In this document: piece after piece, positions 55,298-62,255 of the stretch
Layout: the number at the start of each line of letters is the position of its first letter
How positions within the stretch are numbered: the stretch's first letter is position 1
Source: Carboxydothermus hydrogenoformans Z-2901
GTDB lineage: Bacteria > Bacillota > Z-2901 > Carboxydothermales > Carboxydothermaceae
Direction of reading: 5' to 3'
DNA: 64,000 bases
Assembly: GCF_000012865.1 (NCBI RefSeq)
Contig: NC_007503.1
Location: 310,001 to 374,000, forward strand
The notes under the pieces: generated by a model
What the model was told of the DNA's origin: nothing
Database searches by the model: none
The model's input: only the letters and a program-made list of their open reading frames with translations
Translations under genes and position numbers: made by a program

Positions 55298-56440
55298 TTG
55301 CTGAAATGGTTGTTTGGTGAAATTCATTTTAAATTTCAGGGCAGTGAGGTTGAACGTTTTTTAAATTTGGCCTTTAGCCGGCAGGTTGATTTAAGGGAAG
55401 TAAAATATACCAGAGATGGCCTGACCTTTAAAACCAGTTTAAAAAATTTTCGTCAGGTGAAAACCATAGGGAAAAAGGTGGGAGGAAAAACAAAAGTTAT
55501 TGCTAAAGAGGGAGCTTGGTTTTGGTGGAAGAAAGTTCTAAAAAGGCCAGGGATTATTGCCGGGCTTTTTTTACTTTTAGGGATAATTTATTCTCTTACC
55601 GGTTTTATCTGGTTTATTGAAATTGATGGTTTTTCCGGTAGACAAAGAGAAATTTTAGATATTTTAAAAGCCCGGAAGGTTAAACCGTTTGTCAGGAAAA
55701 AAGCAGTTGATGAAAAAATGCTAAAAAGGGAAATCTTGGCCCAAATGCCCGAGATCTCCTGGGTGGGGATTGAAAAAAAGGGAGTTAGGCTTATCATTAC
55801 TGGTAAAATGCGGCAGGAGTACCGGCAGAAATACAAAAAGGCGGACATTGTGGCCAAAAGGGATGGAATTATTAAAGAGATACTGGTGTTTCGGGGGAGC
55901 TTAAGGGTTAAACCGGGGCAGAAAGTTACCGCGGGGGAGGTACTTATTTCCGGGGTTGATGAACGGGGAAAGACCATTGTGGCTGAAGGAACGGTAAAGG
56001 CGGTTACCTGGTATAAAAAAAAGGTGCAGGTACCCTTAAGAGAAGAACGCTTAGTTCCCACCGGACAAGAGAGTAGTTTAGTTAAGCTTTTTTTCGGGAA
56101 AAAAGAAATAACGTTAAAAAAGCCCCCAAAAAGCTTTGCGCTGGCTATCATGGTGGAAAAGCGTTATAAACTTTCATTAGGTAGGAAATTCGCCGTTCCT
56201 ATCGAACTTTATAAAGTGACTTACAAAGAAGTTAAAAGAAAGGTTAGAAAGCTAACCCTTGAGGAAGGAGCGCAAAAGGCGTATAATTTAGCATTAGAAG
56301 AACTTAAAAAAGAAGTAGATATGAAGCAGATAACCTATATGGACAAAAGTGTTCGGAGTTTGGGGGATGCAGTGGAAGTAGTGGTGAAAGCTCAGGCGTT
56401 AGAAGATATCGGTCAAATCTTAGGGATACAGGAGGATTAG
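55298..56440 (+). CDS. yqfD: Sporulation protein YqfD
   Basis: A 380-residue protein of the YqfD family. It has a short cytoplasmic part, a single membrane helix (about residues 88-108, IIAGLFLLLGIIYSLTGFIW) and an outer domain with WVGIEKKGVRLIITGK (about 154-169) and ANRDG-like AKRDGIIKEILVFRG (about 185-199). It is thought to reside in forespore/mother-cell membranes. The start TTG 55298 has GAGAGGGGG just upstream. Confidence 0.9.
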   Translation: MLKWLFGEIHFKFQGSEVERFLNLAFSRQVDLREVKYTRDGLTFKTSLKNFRQVKTIGKKVGGKTKVIAKEGAWFWWKKVLKRPGIIAGLFLLLGIIYSLTGFIWFIEIDGFSGRQREILDILKARKVKPFVRKKAVDEKMLKREILAQMPEISWVGIEKKGVRLIITGKMRQEYRQKYKKADIVAKRDGIIKEILVFRGSLRVKPGQKVTAGEVLISGVDERGKTIVAEGTVKAVTWYKKKVQVPLREERLVPTGQESSLVKLFFGKKEITLKKPPKSFALAIMVEKRYKLSLGRKFAVPIELYKVTYKEVKRKVRKLTLEEGAQKAYNLALEELKKEVDMKQITYMDKSVRSLGDAVEVVVKAQALEDIGQILGIQED

Positions 56441-56442
56441 CC

Positions 56443-57420
56443 TTGGCTAAAAAAGAACAACGGATGGTAGTAGCAGATAAAGAGTTTTTTCGGGCTTTGT
56501 TTGGCAAGTACGATGAAAACTTAAAGCTTATTGAAGAGCTTTTGCCCGTTACCATTAATTTAAGAGAAGGAGAAATTTTAATAGCCGGGGAAGAAGACGC
56601 GGTAAATAAAGCAGTGGGGTTAGTCGAAGATCTTTATAATTATTATCTTGCCGGAAATCCCATCACCACCCGGGAAATTCGTTATGCTTTTTCCGCAGAA
56701 AAAAGAGGTGTTTTGGGGCTTTTAGGGGATGAAACGGTTTATATAACTCCTCGGGGTAAAAAAATTAAACCCAAAAGCTTAAGACAGAAAATGTATTTAG
56801 AAGCCATTAAAAAGTATGATATAGTCTTTGCCATTGGACCGGCAGGTACGGGGAAAACTTACCTGGCGGTGGTAATGGCAGTCTTGGCTTTAAAGCAAAA
56901 AGAAGTTGCCCGGATAATTTTAACCAGACCGGCGGTTGAGGCGGGGGAAAAGTTGGGGTTTTTGCCGGGGGATTTACAGGAAAAAGTTAATCCTTATTTA
57001 CGGCCACTTTACGATAGTTTGTACGATATTTTGGGGTTGGAGACTACCCAGAAATACCTCGAAAAACAAATAATTGAAGTGGCGCCTTTAGCGTATATGC
57101 GGGGGCGCACCCTGGATGATGCATTTATTATCTTAGATGAAGCCCAAAATACGACACCGGAGCAAATGAAAATGTTTTTAACTCGTTTGGGCTTTGGCTC
57201 AAAAGCGGTAATAACCGGGGACACCACCCAGGTAGATTTACCCCGCGGACAGGAATCCGGTCTGGTGGAGGCGGAACAGATCTTAAAGCCAATTAAGGGT
57301 ATAAACTTTTCTTATTTTACCCGGGAAGACGTAGTAAGGCATCCCTTAGTCCAGGAAATTATTGAGCAGTACGAAAAAGCCCGGCAGATCAAGGACAGGG
57401 AGGGAACGGGTCATTCTTAA
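56443..57420 (+). CDS. phoH: PhoH-family ATPase
   Basis: A 325-residue PhoH-like protein: N-terminal KH-like part (about 1-90), Walker A GPAGTGKTYLAVVMAV (about 132-147), Walker B FIILDEAQNTTPEQMKMFLT (about 229-248), and GFGSKAVITGDTTQVDLP (about 251-268). It has a likely RNA-helicase/nuclease partner role with YbeY. The start TTG 56443 has GGAGGATTAGCC upstream. Confidence 0.94.
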   Translation: MAKKEQRMVVADKEFFRALFGKYDENLKLIEELLPVTINLREGEILIAGEEDAVNKAVGLVEDLYNYYLAGNPITTREIRYAFSAEKRGVLGLLGDETVYITPRGKKIKPKSLRQKMYLEAIKKYDIVFAIGPAGTGKTYLAVVMAVLALKQKEVARIILTRPAVEAGEKLGFLPGDLQEKVNPYLRPLYDSLYDILGLETTQKYLEKQIIEVAPLAYMRGRTLDDAFIILDEAQNTTPEQMKMFLTRLGFGSKAVITGDTTQVDLPRGQESGLVEAEQILKPIKGINFSYFTREDVVRHPLVQEIIEQYEKARQIKDREGTGHS

Positions 57421-57439
57421 ACTTAAAGCAAAGCAAATA

Positions 57440-59530
57440 ATGGAAAGGTTAAAAAACAACCAAAAACTCCTCCGGGGATTGGTGTTTTTTGGTTTTTTTG
57501 TAGCCTTTCTCCTCTTAATGTTCCTGGAATTTATCCCGCATCGGGTAAATCTCCAGGTGGGTCAGGTAGCACCGGAAACTATTAAGGCTCCGCGAAGTAT
57601 AGTTTTTGAAGACAAGGCCAAAACCGAAGAAGCGCGGGAGAAGGCCCGGAGCCAGGTACCAAAGGTTTATCTAATTAATCCCGAAACCAATGCGGCTATT
57701 TTAGGGGAAGTAAATAACTTTTTTTTAAATATAGAAAAAATCTTAAAGCAAAACTTGCCTCCAAAGCAAAAGGAAAAGCAGATTATTAACGAATTACCCT
57801 TTTCCTTGCCTGCAGGGGTGGCTTACGATTTGGCCAGAATAAACCTTGAACGCTGGAAAGCAACCCAACGGGCGGCAACGGAAATTTTGGGTGAACTGTT
57901 AAAAAAGGAGATTACGCCAGAAAATTTTACGGAAATTAAAGGAACCCTTACCGAGAAGGTTAACCGTTATAACTTAAGTTACCCGGAAAAAGAGGTTTTA
58001 ATTTTAAGTTTAAATTATTTTTTAAGACCCAATGCGGTATATGATCCGGAAGCCACGGAAAAACTTCGAGACCGTGCTGCCCAGGCGGTACCCAAAGTGT
58101 GGGTTTCAATTAAGCAAAATCAGAAAATTATCGGAGAAGGGGAAATTGTTACTCCCGAGCATTTAGCCAAATTGGAAGCTCTGGGGTTACTTAAACCAAG
58201 ACCTTCATTTCGCAATTTAATTGGAGCGGTATTTCTTGTATTTTTTACCATGTTAACTCCTCTTTTTTACCTGTACTTACAGCGACGGGAAATTTTTGAA
58301 AATTTAAACTTACTGATTTTATTGGGGATAATTTCCTTTTTTATCTTAGCATTAGCTAAAAGTATTTTAGCAATCAATGTGGGAGCTTTTCCGGAAATGA
58401 CCCCGCTGGTGGGCTATGCTGTACCTTTAGGTGCAGCAACGATGTTAATTGCCATTTTAATTGACTTTAATCTGTCCCTTTTGATGACGGCGCTTTTAGC
58501 TTTATTAATTGGTTTTGGTACCGAACTTAGCCTTAAGCTATCCATAGTATCTTTTTTTTCTGGACTTGCCGGAGGTTTTGGGGTTTCTCATTTAAGCCAG
58601 CGCAAGGATTTAGCCCGGGCTGGAGTAAATATAGGTATTGTAGCTTTAGTAGCAATTCTTGCTTTGGAACTTATAGATAAGACGCCTATAGGTACGGCTT
58701 TTTTAGCTGCATTGATTTTTGGTCCAATAAATGGGATTTTAGCTGCCATTTTTACCAACGGCTTTTTACCCTATTTAGAAACGACTTTTAAAATTACTTC
58801 AGCGGTAACTTTATTGGAATTAGCAACTCCTTCCCATCCCCTTTTAAAAAAGCTTTTAATGGAAGCACCGGGAACGTACCATCACAGTCTTTTGGTGGGG
58901 AATTTAGCGGAAGCGGCGGCGGATAAAGTAAATGCCAATAGCTTACTGGCCCGGGTGGGGGCCTATTACCATGACATAGGTAAATTAAAACGACCGTACT
59001 TTTTTGTGGAAAATCAATTTGGTAGCGGTAACCCCCACGAAAAACTTAATCCCAATTTAAGTACCTTAATTGTTACCTCCCATGTGAAGGATGGGGTGGA
59101 GCTGGCCCGGGAGTATAAATTACCCCAAATCGTTATCGATATTATCGAGCAGCACCATGGAACCAGCATCATAAAGTTTTTTTTCCAAAAGGCTATTGAT
59201 ATCAACGGACCGGAGGTAAATGCCGAGGATTTTCGCTATCCCGGTCCCAAGCCCAAAACCAAAGAAGCAGCTTTAGTAATGCTGGCCGATTCGGTAGAAG
59301 CGGCGGTGCGTTCGTTAAAATCTCCTACTCCCGGTCGTATAGAGGGATTGGTCCGAAAAGTAATTAAGGACAAGCTTTTAGATGGACAGCTGGATGAGTC
59401 AAACCTAACTTTTCAGGATTTGCATAACATTGCTCAAGCCTTTGATAAAGTATTATCGGGAATTTTCCATAACCGGGTGGAATATCCGGATATAAACGTG
59501 GAAGCTCTCAGAAAGGAGAAAAAATCTTGA
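57440..59530 (+). CDS. pgpH: 7TM-HD cyclic-di-AMP phosphodiesterase (PgpH/YqfF-like)
   Basis: About 696 residues. It has an N-terminal membrane anchor (RGLVFFGFFVAFLLLMFLEF, about 13-32), a large extracellular 7TMR-HDED domain (about 40-265), seven helices (about 270-470), and a cytosolic HD domain with HHSLLVGNLAEAAADKV and YYHDIGKLKRPYFFVENQ (about 500-530). The family degrades c-di-AMP. The start is uncertain: ATG 57440 has no ribosome-binding site, whereas GGGAGGG (57398-57404) lies 8 bases before an in-frame ATT at 57413, overlapping the phoH stop. The ATT start would add nine residues. Confidence 0.92.
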   Translation: MERLKNNQKLLRGLVFFGFFVAFLLLMFLEFIPHRVNLQVGQVAPETIKAPRSIVFEDKAKTEEAREKARSQVPKVYLINPETNAAILGEVNNFFLNIEKILKQNLPPKQKEKQIINELPFSLPAGVAYDLARINLERWKATQRAATEILGELLKKEITPENFTEIKGTLTEKVNRYNLSYPEKEVLILSLNYFLRPNAVYDPEATEKLRDRAAQAVPKVWVSIKQNQKIIGEGEIVTPEHLAKLEALGLLKPRPSFRNLIGAVFLVFFTMLTPLFYLYLQRREIFENLNLLILLGIISFFILALAKSILAINVGAFPEMTPLVGYAVPLGAATMLIAILIDFNLSLLMTALLALLIGFGTELSLKLSIVSFFSGLAGGFGVSHLSQRKDLARAGVNIGIVALVAILALELIDKTPIGTAFLAALIFGPINGILAAIFTNGFLPYLETTFKITSAVTLLELATPSHPLLKKLLMEAPGTYHHSLLVGNLAEAAADKVNANSLLARVGAYYHDIGKLKRPYFFVENQFGSGNPHEKLNPNLSTLIVTSHVKDGVELAREYKLPQIVIDIIEQHHGTSIIKFFFQKAIDINGPEVNAEDFRYPGPKPKTKEAALVMLADSVEAAVRSLKSPTPGRIEGLVRKVIKDKLLDGQLDESNLTFQDLHNIAQAFDKVLSGIFHNRVEYPDINVEALRKEKKS

Positions 59531-59958
59531 CGGAAATTACCAATCTTCAGGATAAAGTGGACGTGGATGAGACTTTGTTAAATATAATTACCCAGGCTGT
59601 GAGTTTAACATTAAACGAGGAAGGACGCGCAGGGGTAGTAAGCATTGCGCTGGTGGATAACAATTACATTCAGTCTTTAAACCGGGAATACCGCCAAAAG
59701 GATGTTCCAACGGATGTTTTATCTTTTCCCCTGGCAGATGATAAAGATGATGAAGTCTTAGGGGATGTGGTGATATCTTTAGAAAAGGCCGCGGAACAAG
59801 CAAAAGAATACGGTCATAGTTTTTTTAGGGAAGTGGCGTTTTTAACGGTGCATGGGGTTTTACATTTACTTGGGCATGACCATTATGAAGAAGAAGAAAC
59901 CCGTATTATGCGGGAAAAAGAAGAAAAAATTTTAAGTGCTCTGGGATTGGAGCGTTAA
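59527..59958 (+). CDS. ybeY: Endoribonuclease YbeY
   Basis: A 143-residue rRNA maturation endonuclease: ALVDNNYIQSLNREYRQKDV (about 42-61), PTDVLSFPL (about 62-70), and the zinc motif HGVLHLLGHDH (about 110-120; HxxxHxxGxxH). The start is TTG 59527, overlapping the stop of the pgpH-like gene, with AGAAAGGAG upstream. Followed by dgkA and era, as usual. Confidence 0.96.
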   Translation: MTEITNLQDKVDVDETLLNIITQAVSLTLNEEGRAGVVSIALVDNNYIQSLNREYRQKDVPTDVLSFPLADDKDDEVLGDVVISLEKAAEQAKEYGHSFFREVAFLTVHGVLHLLGHDHYEEEETRIMREKEEKILSALGLER

Positions 59959-59959
59959 T

Positions 59960-60442
59960 ATGCGGCGAAGCTTGAAAGAAAGCTTTAGCTATGCTTTTTG
60001 GGGCTTAATTTACAGTTTACGCACCCAGAGAAACATGAAAATTCACTTTTTAGCGGGTATTGGAGTTTTAACCCTTTCTTTATTTTTGCCTTTTAACGGC
60101 TATGACTATTTATTTGTCTTTTTTGCCGTAGCTCTGGTGATAATAACGGAAATGATTAATACGGCTATAGAAGCGACCGTAGATTTATTTACCAAAGATT
60201 ATCACCGGCTTGCAAAAATCGCTAAAGACGTAGCAGCAGGAGCGGTGCTTCTGGCAGCGATAAACAGTATCGGGGTCTTTTTTTTGGTGATTATACCAAA
60301 AATCAAGGGTTTTTCTTATTTAAACTTCTATCGTATTAGGCTTTATCCCCTTCACATTTTACTTTTGCTAATAGGGCTTTTATTTCTCCTTTATACTTTC
60401 ATAAGCTATGGCAGGTCGCGAGGAGGGAAGGGACATTTTTAA
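59960..60442 (+). CDS. dgkA: Diacylglycerol/undecaprenol kinase with extra C-terminal helices
   Basis: About 160 residues. The DgkA core occupies residues 1-115: FSYAFWGLIYSLRTQRNMKI (about 8-27, shown in 20), VIITEMINTAIEATVDLFTK (about 61-80) and AKDVAAGAVLL. In Gram-positives it phosphorylates undecaprenol. The usual protein is about 120 residues long; here a further 45 residues contain another strongly hydrophobic segment (LYPLHILLLLIGLLFLLYTF). The start is ATG 59960, with GGAG 9 bases upstream; an ATG at 59936 is in frame but inside ybeY. The last 35 bases overlap the next gene. Confidence 0.92.
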   Translation: MRRSLKESFSYAFWGLIYSLRTQRNMKIHFLAGIGVLTLSLFLPFNGYDYLFVFFAVALVIITEMINTAIEATVDLFTKDYHRLAKIAKDVAAGAVLLAAINSIGVFFLVIIPKIKGFSYLNFYRIRLYPLHILLLLIGLLFLLYTFISYGRSRGGKGHF

Positions 60443-61043
60443 GAAACTGGGTAACTATTTTTTAACCGGTCTTGCGGTAATTACGCCTGCAGCCATAACC
60501 ATTTATATTTTATTTGCTTTGTTTTCCTTTTTTGACCGACCCCTTCGGGGATTTTTTGCCCAAATTTTTGGTATTGATATTCCAGGCCTTGGGGTGTTAA
60601 CAGTAGCTCTGCTGGTACCAATAGTTGGGATGTTGGCTACGAATTTTATAGGAAGAAAAATCCTGAAAAAATTTGAGCAGTTATTCATAAAGATACCGGT
60701 TACCCGTTCCCTTTATAAGACTTCTAAGCAATTAATTGAAACTTTTTTACATCCGGAAAGGGATGCATTTAAAAGCGTGGTGTTAGCAAGGTATCCCAAG
60801 GACGGTTCTTACGCTCTGGGATTTATCACCGGTTCGGGGTTTGACGAAATAAACGAAAAAACCCGGGAAAAGCTCTTACCGGTCTTTTTACCTACAACCC
60901 CCAATCCAACTTCGGGCTGGCTTTTATATTTACCTGAAAAGGATATAATACCCTTAAATCTTTCGGTAGAAGATGCGCTAAAAATTATTGTATCCGGTGG
61001 GATAGTCCAACCAGAAAGGGGGGAAGAAAAAGATGAGTTATAA
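60408..61043 (+). CDS. DUF502 family membrane protein
   Basis: About 202-211 residues: LGNYFLTGLAVITPAAITIY at the start, a second helix (GVLTVALLVPIVGMLATNFI) and the conserved IPVTRSLYKTSKQLIETF (about 96-113), then a soluble beta part with LPTTPNPTSGWLLYLP (about 165-180). Function unknown. The conventional start is ATG 60408, which lacks a ribosome-binding site. AGGAGGG (60421-60427) stands 7 bases before an in-frame ATT (60435) that would give the typical DUF502 start (FKKLGNYFLTG), so ATT may be the true start. It overlaps era by 11 bases. Confidence 0.88.
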   Translation: MAGREEGRDIFKKLGNYFLTGLAVITPAAITIYILFALFSFFDRPLRGFFAQIFGIDIPGLGVLTVALLVPIVGMLATNFIGRKILKKFEQLFIKIPVTRSLYKTSKQLIETFLHPERDAFKSVVLARYPKDGSYALGFITGSGFDEINEKTREKLLPVFLPTTPNPTSGWLLYLPEKDIIPLNLSVEDALKIIVSGGIVQPERGEEKDEL

Positions 61044-61929
61044 ATCGGGCTTTGTTTCCATCGTTGGCCGACCCAATGTTGGAAAATCCACTCTTTTAAA
61101 CCAAGTGGTGGGGACGAAAATTGCAATAATGTCCGATAAACCCCAGACTACCCGGAATAAAATCCGGGCAGTATTGACTTCGGAAAAAGGCCAGATTATT
61201 TTTATCGATACTCCCGGCGTACAAAAACCCAGAAATAAACTTGGGGAGTTTATGTTAAAGCAGGCTTTAACCAGTTTGGACGAAGTAGATGTTCTTTTAT
61301 ACGTGGTCGAAGCCAATTCACCGATAGGTCCGCAGGAAAATTATCTCTTAAAGACTTTAGCTGAAGTAAAAACTCCGATAATCTTAGTGGTAAATAAAAT
61401 TGATGTGGTAAAGATGATTGAGGCCCAAACTCTTGCCAGGCAAATTGAAAGCAGATTAAAGGTTGCCAAAACTTATTACATATCGGCCTTAAACGGAACG
61501 GGAGTTTCGGAACTGGTGGAGGGAATTTTTGAATTATTACCCGAGGGGCCGCCGTATTATCCGGAAGGGCAGGTTACCGATTATCCGGAACGATTTATCA
61601 TTGCGGAGTACATTCGGGAGCAAATACTGCATTTGACCCGGGAAGAAATTCCGCACTCGGTGGCAGTCGTGGTGGAGGAAATAAAACCCCGGGAAAACAG
61701 CAATACCGTTTATGTTTCCGCAGTAATTTACGTGGAAAGGGAGAGTCAAAAAGGAATCATCATTGGCAAAAATGGGCAAATGTTAAAAGAGATTGGGCAA
61801 AGGGCTCGACTGGAAATTGAGCGGCTACTGGGTAGTAATATTTACCTTGATTTATGGGTAAAGGTAAAGGAAGACTGGCGGAACAAAGATGTCTGGATTC
61901 GCAATTTTGGTTTTACGGAGTTTGAATAA
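61033..61929 (+). CDS. era: GTPase Era
   Basis: A 298-residue GTPase for 16S rRNA maturation: G1 GRPNVGKSTLL (about 12-22), DKPQTTRNKI (about 35-44), DTPGV (about 59-63), NKID (about 119), and a C-terminal KH type 2 domain with IIIGKNGQMLKEIGQRARLE (about 240-259). The start ATG 61033 overlaps the DUF502 gene. A terminator closes the long operon. Confidence 0.97.
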   Translation: MSYKSGFVSIVGRPNVGKSTLLNQVVGTKIAIMSDKPQTTRNKIRAVLTSEKGQIIFIDTPGVQKPRNKLGEFMLKQALTSLDEVDVLLYVVEANSPIGPQENYLLKTLAEVKTPIILVVNKIDVVKMIEAQTLARQIESRLKVAKTYYISALNGTGVSELVEGIFELLPEGPPYYPEGQVTDYPERFIIAEYIREQILHLTREEIPHSVAVVVEEIKPRENSNTVYVSAVIYVERESQKGIIIGKNGQMLKEIGQRARLEIERLLGSNIYLDLWVKVKEDWRNKDVWIRNFGFTEFE

Positions 61930-61942
61930 CCCTTTGCAATAG

Positions 61943-61966
61943 AGCGGGCTTAGGCCCGCTTTATTT
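61943..61966 (+). terminator. Terminator after era
   Basis: AGCGGGC (61943-61949) pairs with GCCCGCT (61954-61960), followed by TTATTT. Confidence 0.82.
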
Positions 61967-62255
61967 GTGCCGGTGAGGTGTGATACTATAAAAATTTTTT
62001 ATAGTGGGCCTGTTATAAAACAAAAACGTGAAATATGGAACAATCTTGAATTCCGATGAATACTGAATTCTAACATACCCAAAGGAGGTAGTGACCTTTA
62101 TAAAACCGTTGTTTGACCCGGCAATTGTGAAATTTGTAACATTTAGAATATATTGAAAATTTAAATTTATATGGTAAACTAATAGTCAAGAGGTCAGACC
62201 ATCATACGGCCGTATGATTAGGTTATTGACAAATTTTTTTCAGGAGGGGTATTTG
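61967..62255 (+). promoter_or_regulatory. Upstream region of the lactate permease gene with two palindromes
   Basis: About 290 bases without a convincing gene. It contains an AT-rich palindrome ACTATAAAAA-T-TTTTTATAGT (61985-62005), a weak promoter TTGAAA (62153) and TAAACT (62175), GGTCAGACC (62192-62200; like GntR/FadR-type operators), and the perfect 18-bp palindrome ATCATACGG-CCGTATGAT (62201-62218). The latter two abut just downstream of the promoter and look like operator sites for regulation of lactate uptake. An orphan AAAGGAGG at 62081 has no good gene after it. Confidence 0.5.

Noticed and set aside
62091-62156. A 21-residue leader peptide after AAAGGAGG
   Set aside because: The GTG is only 2 bases after the GGAGG, too close for normal initiation, and the peptide has no recognisable feature. 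The site looks like an orphan or relic.
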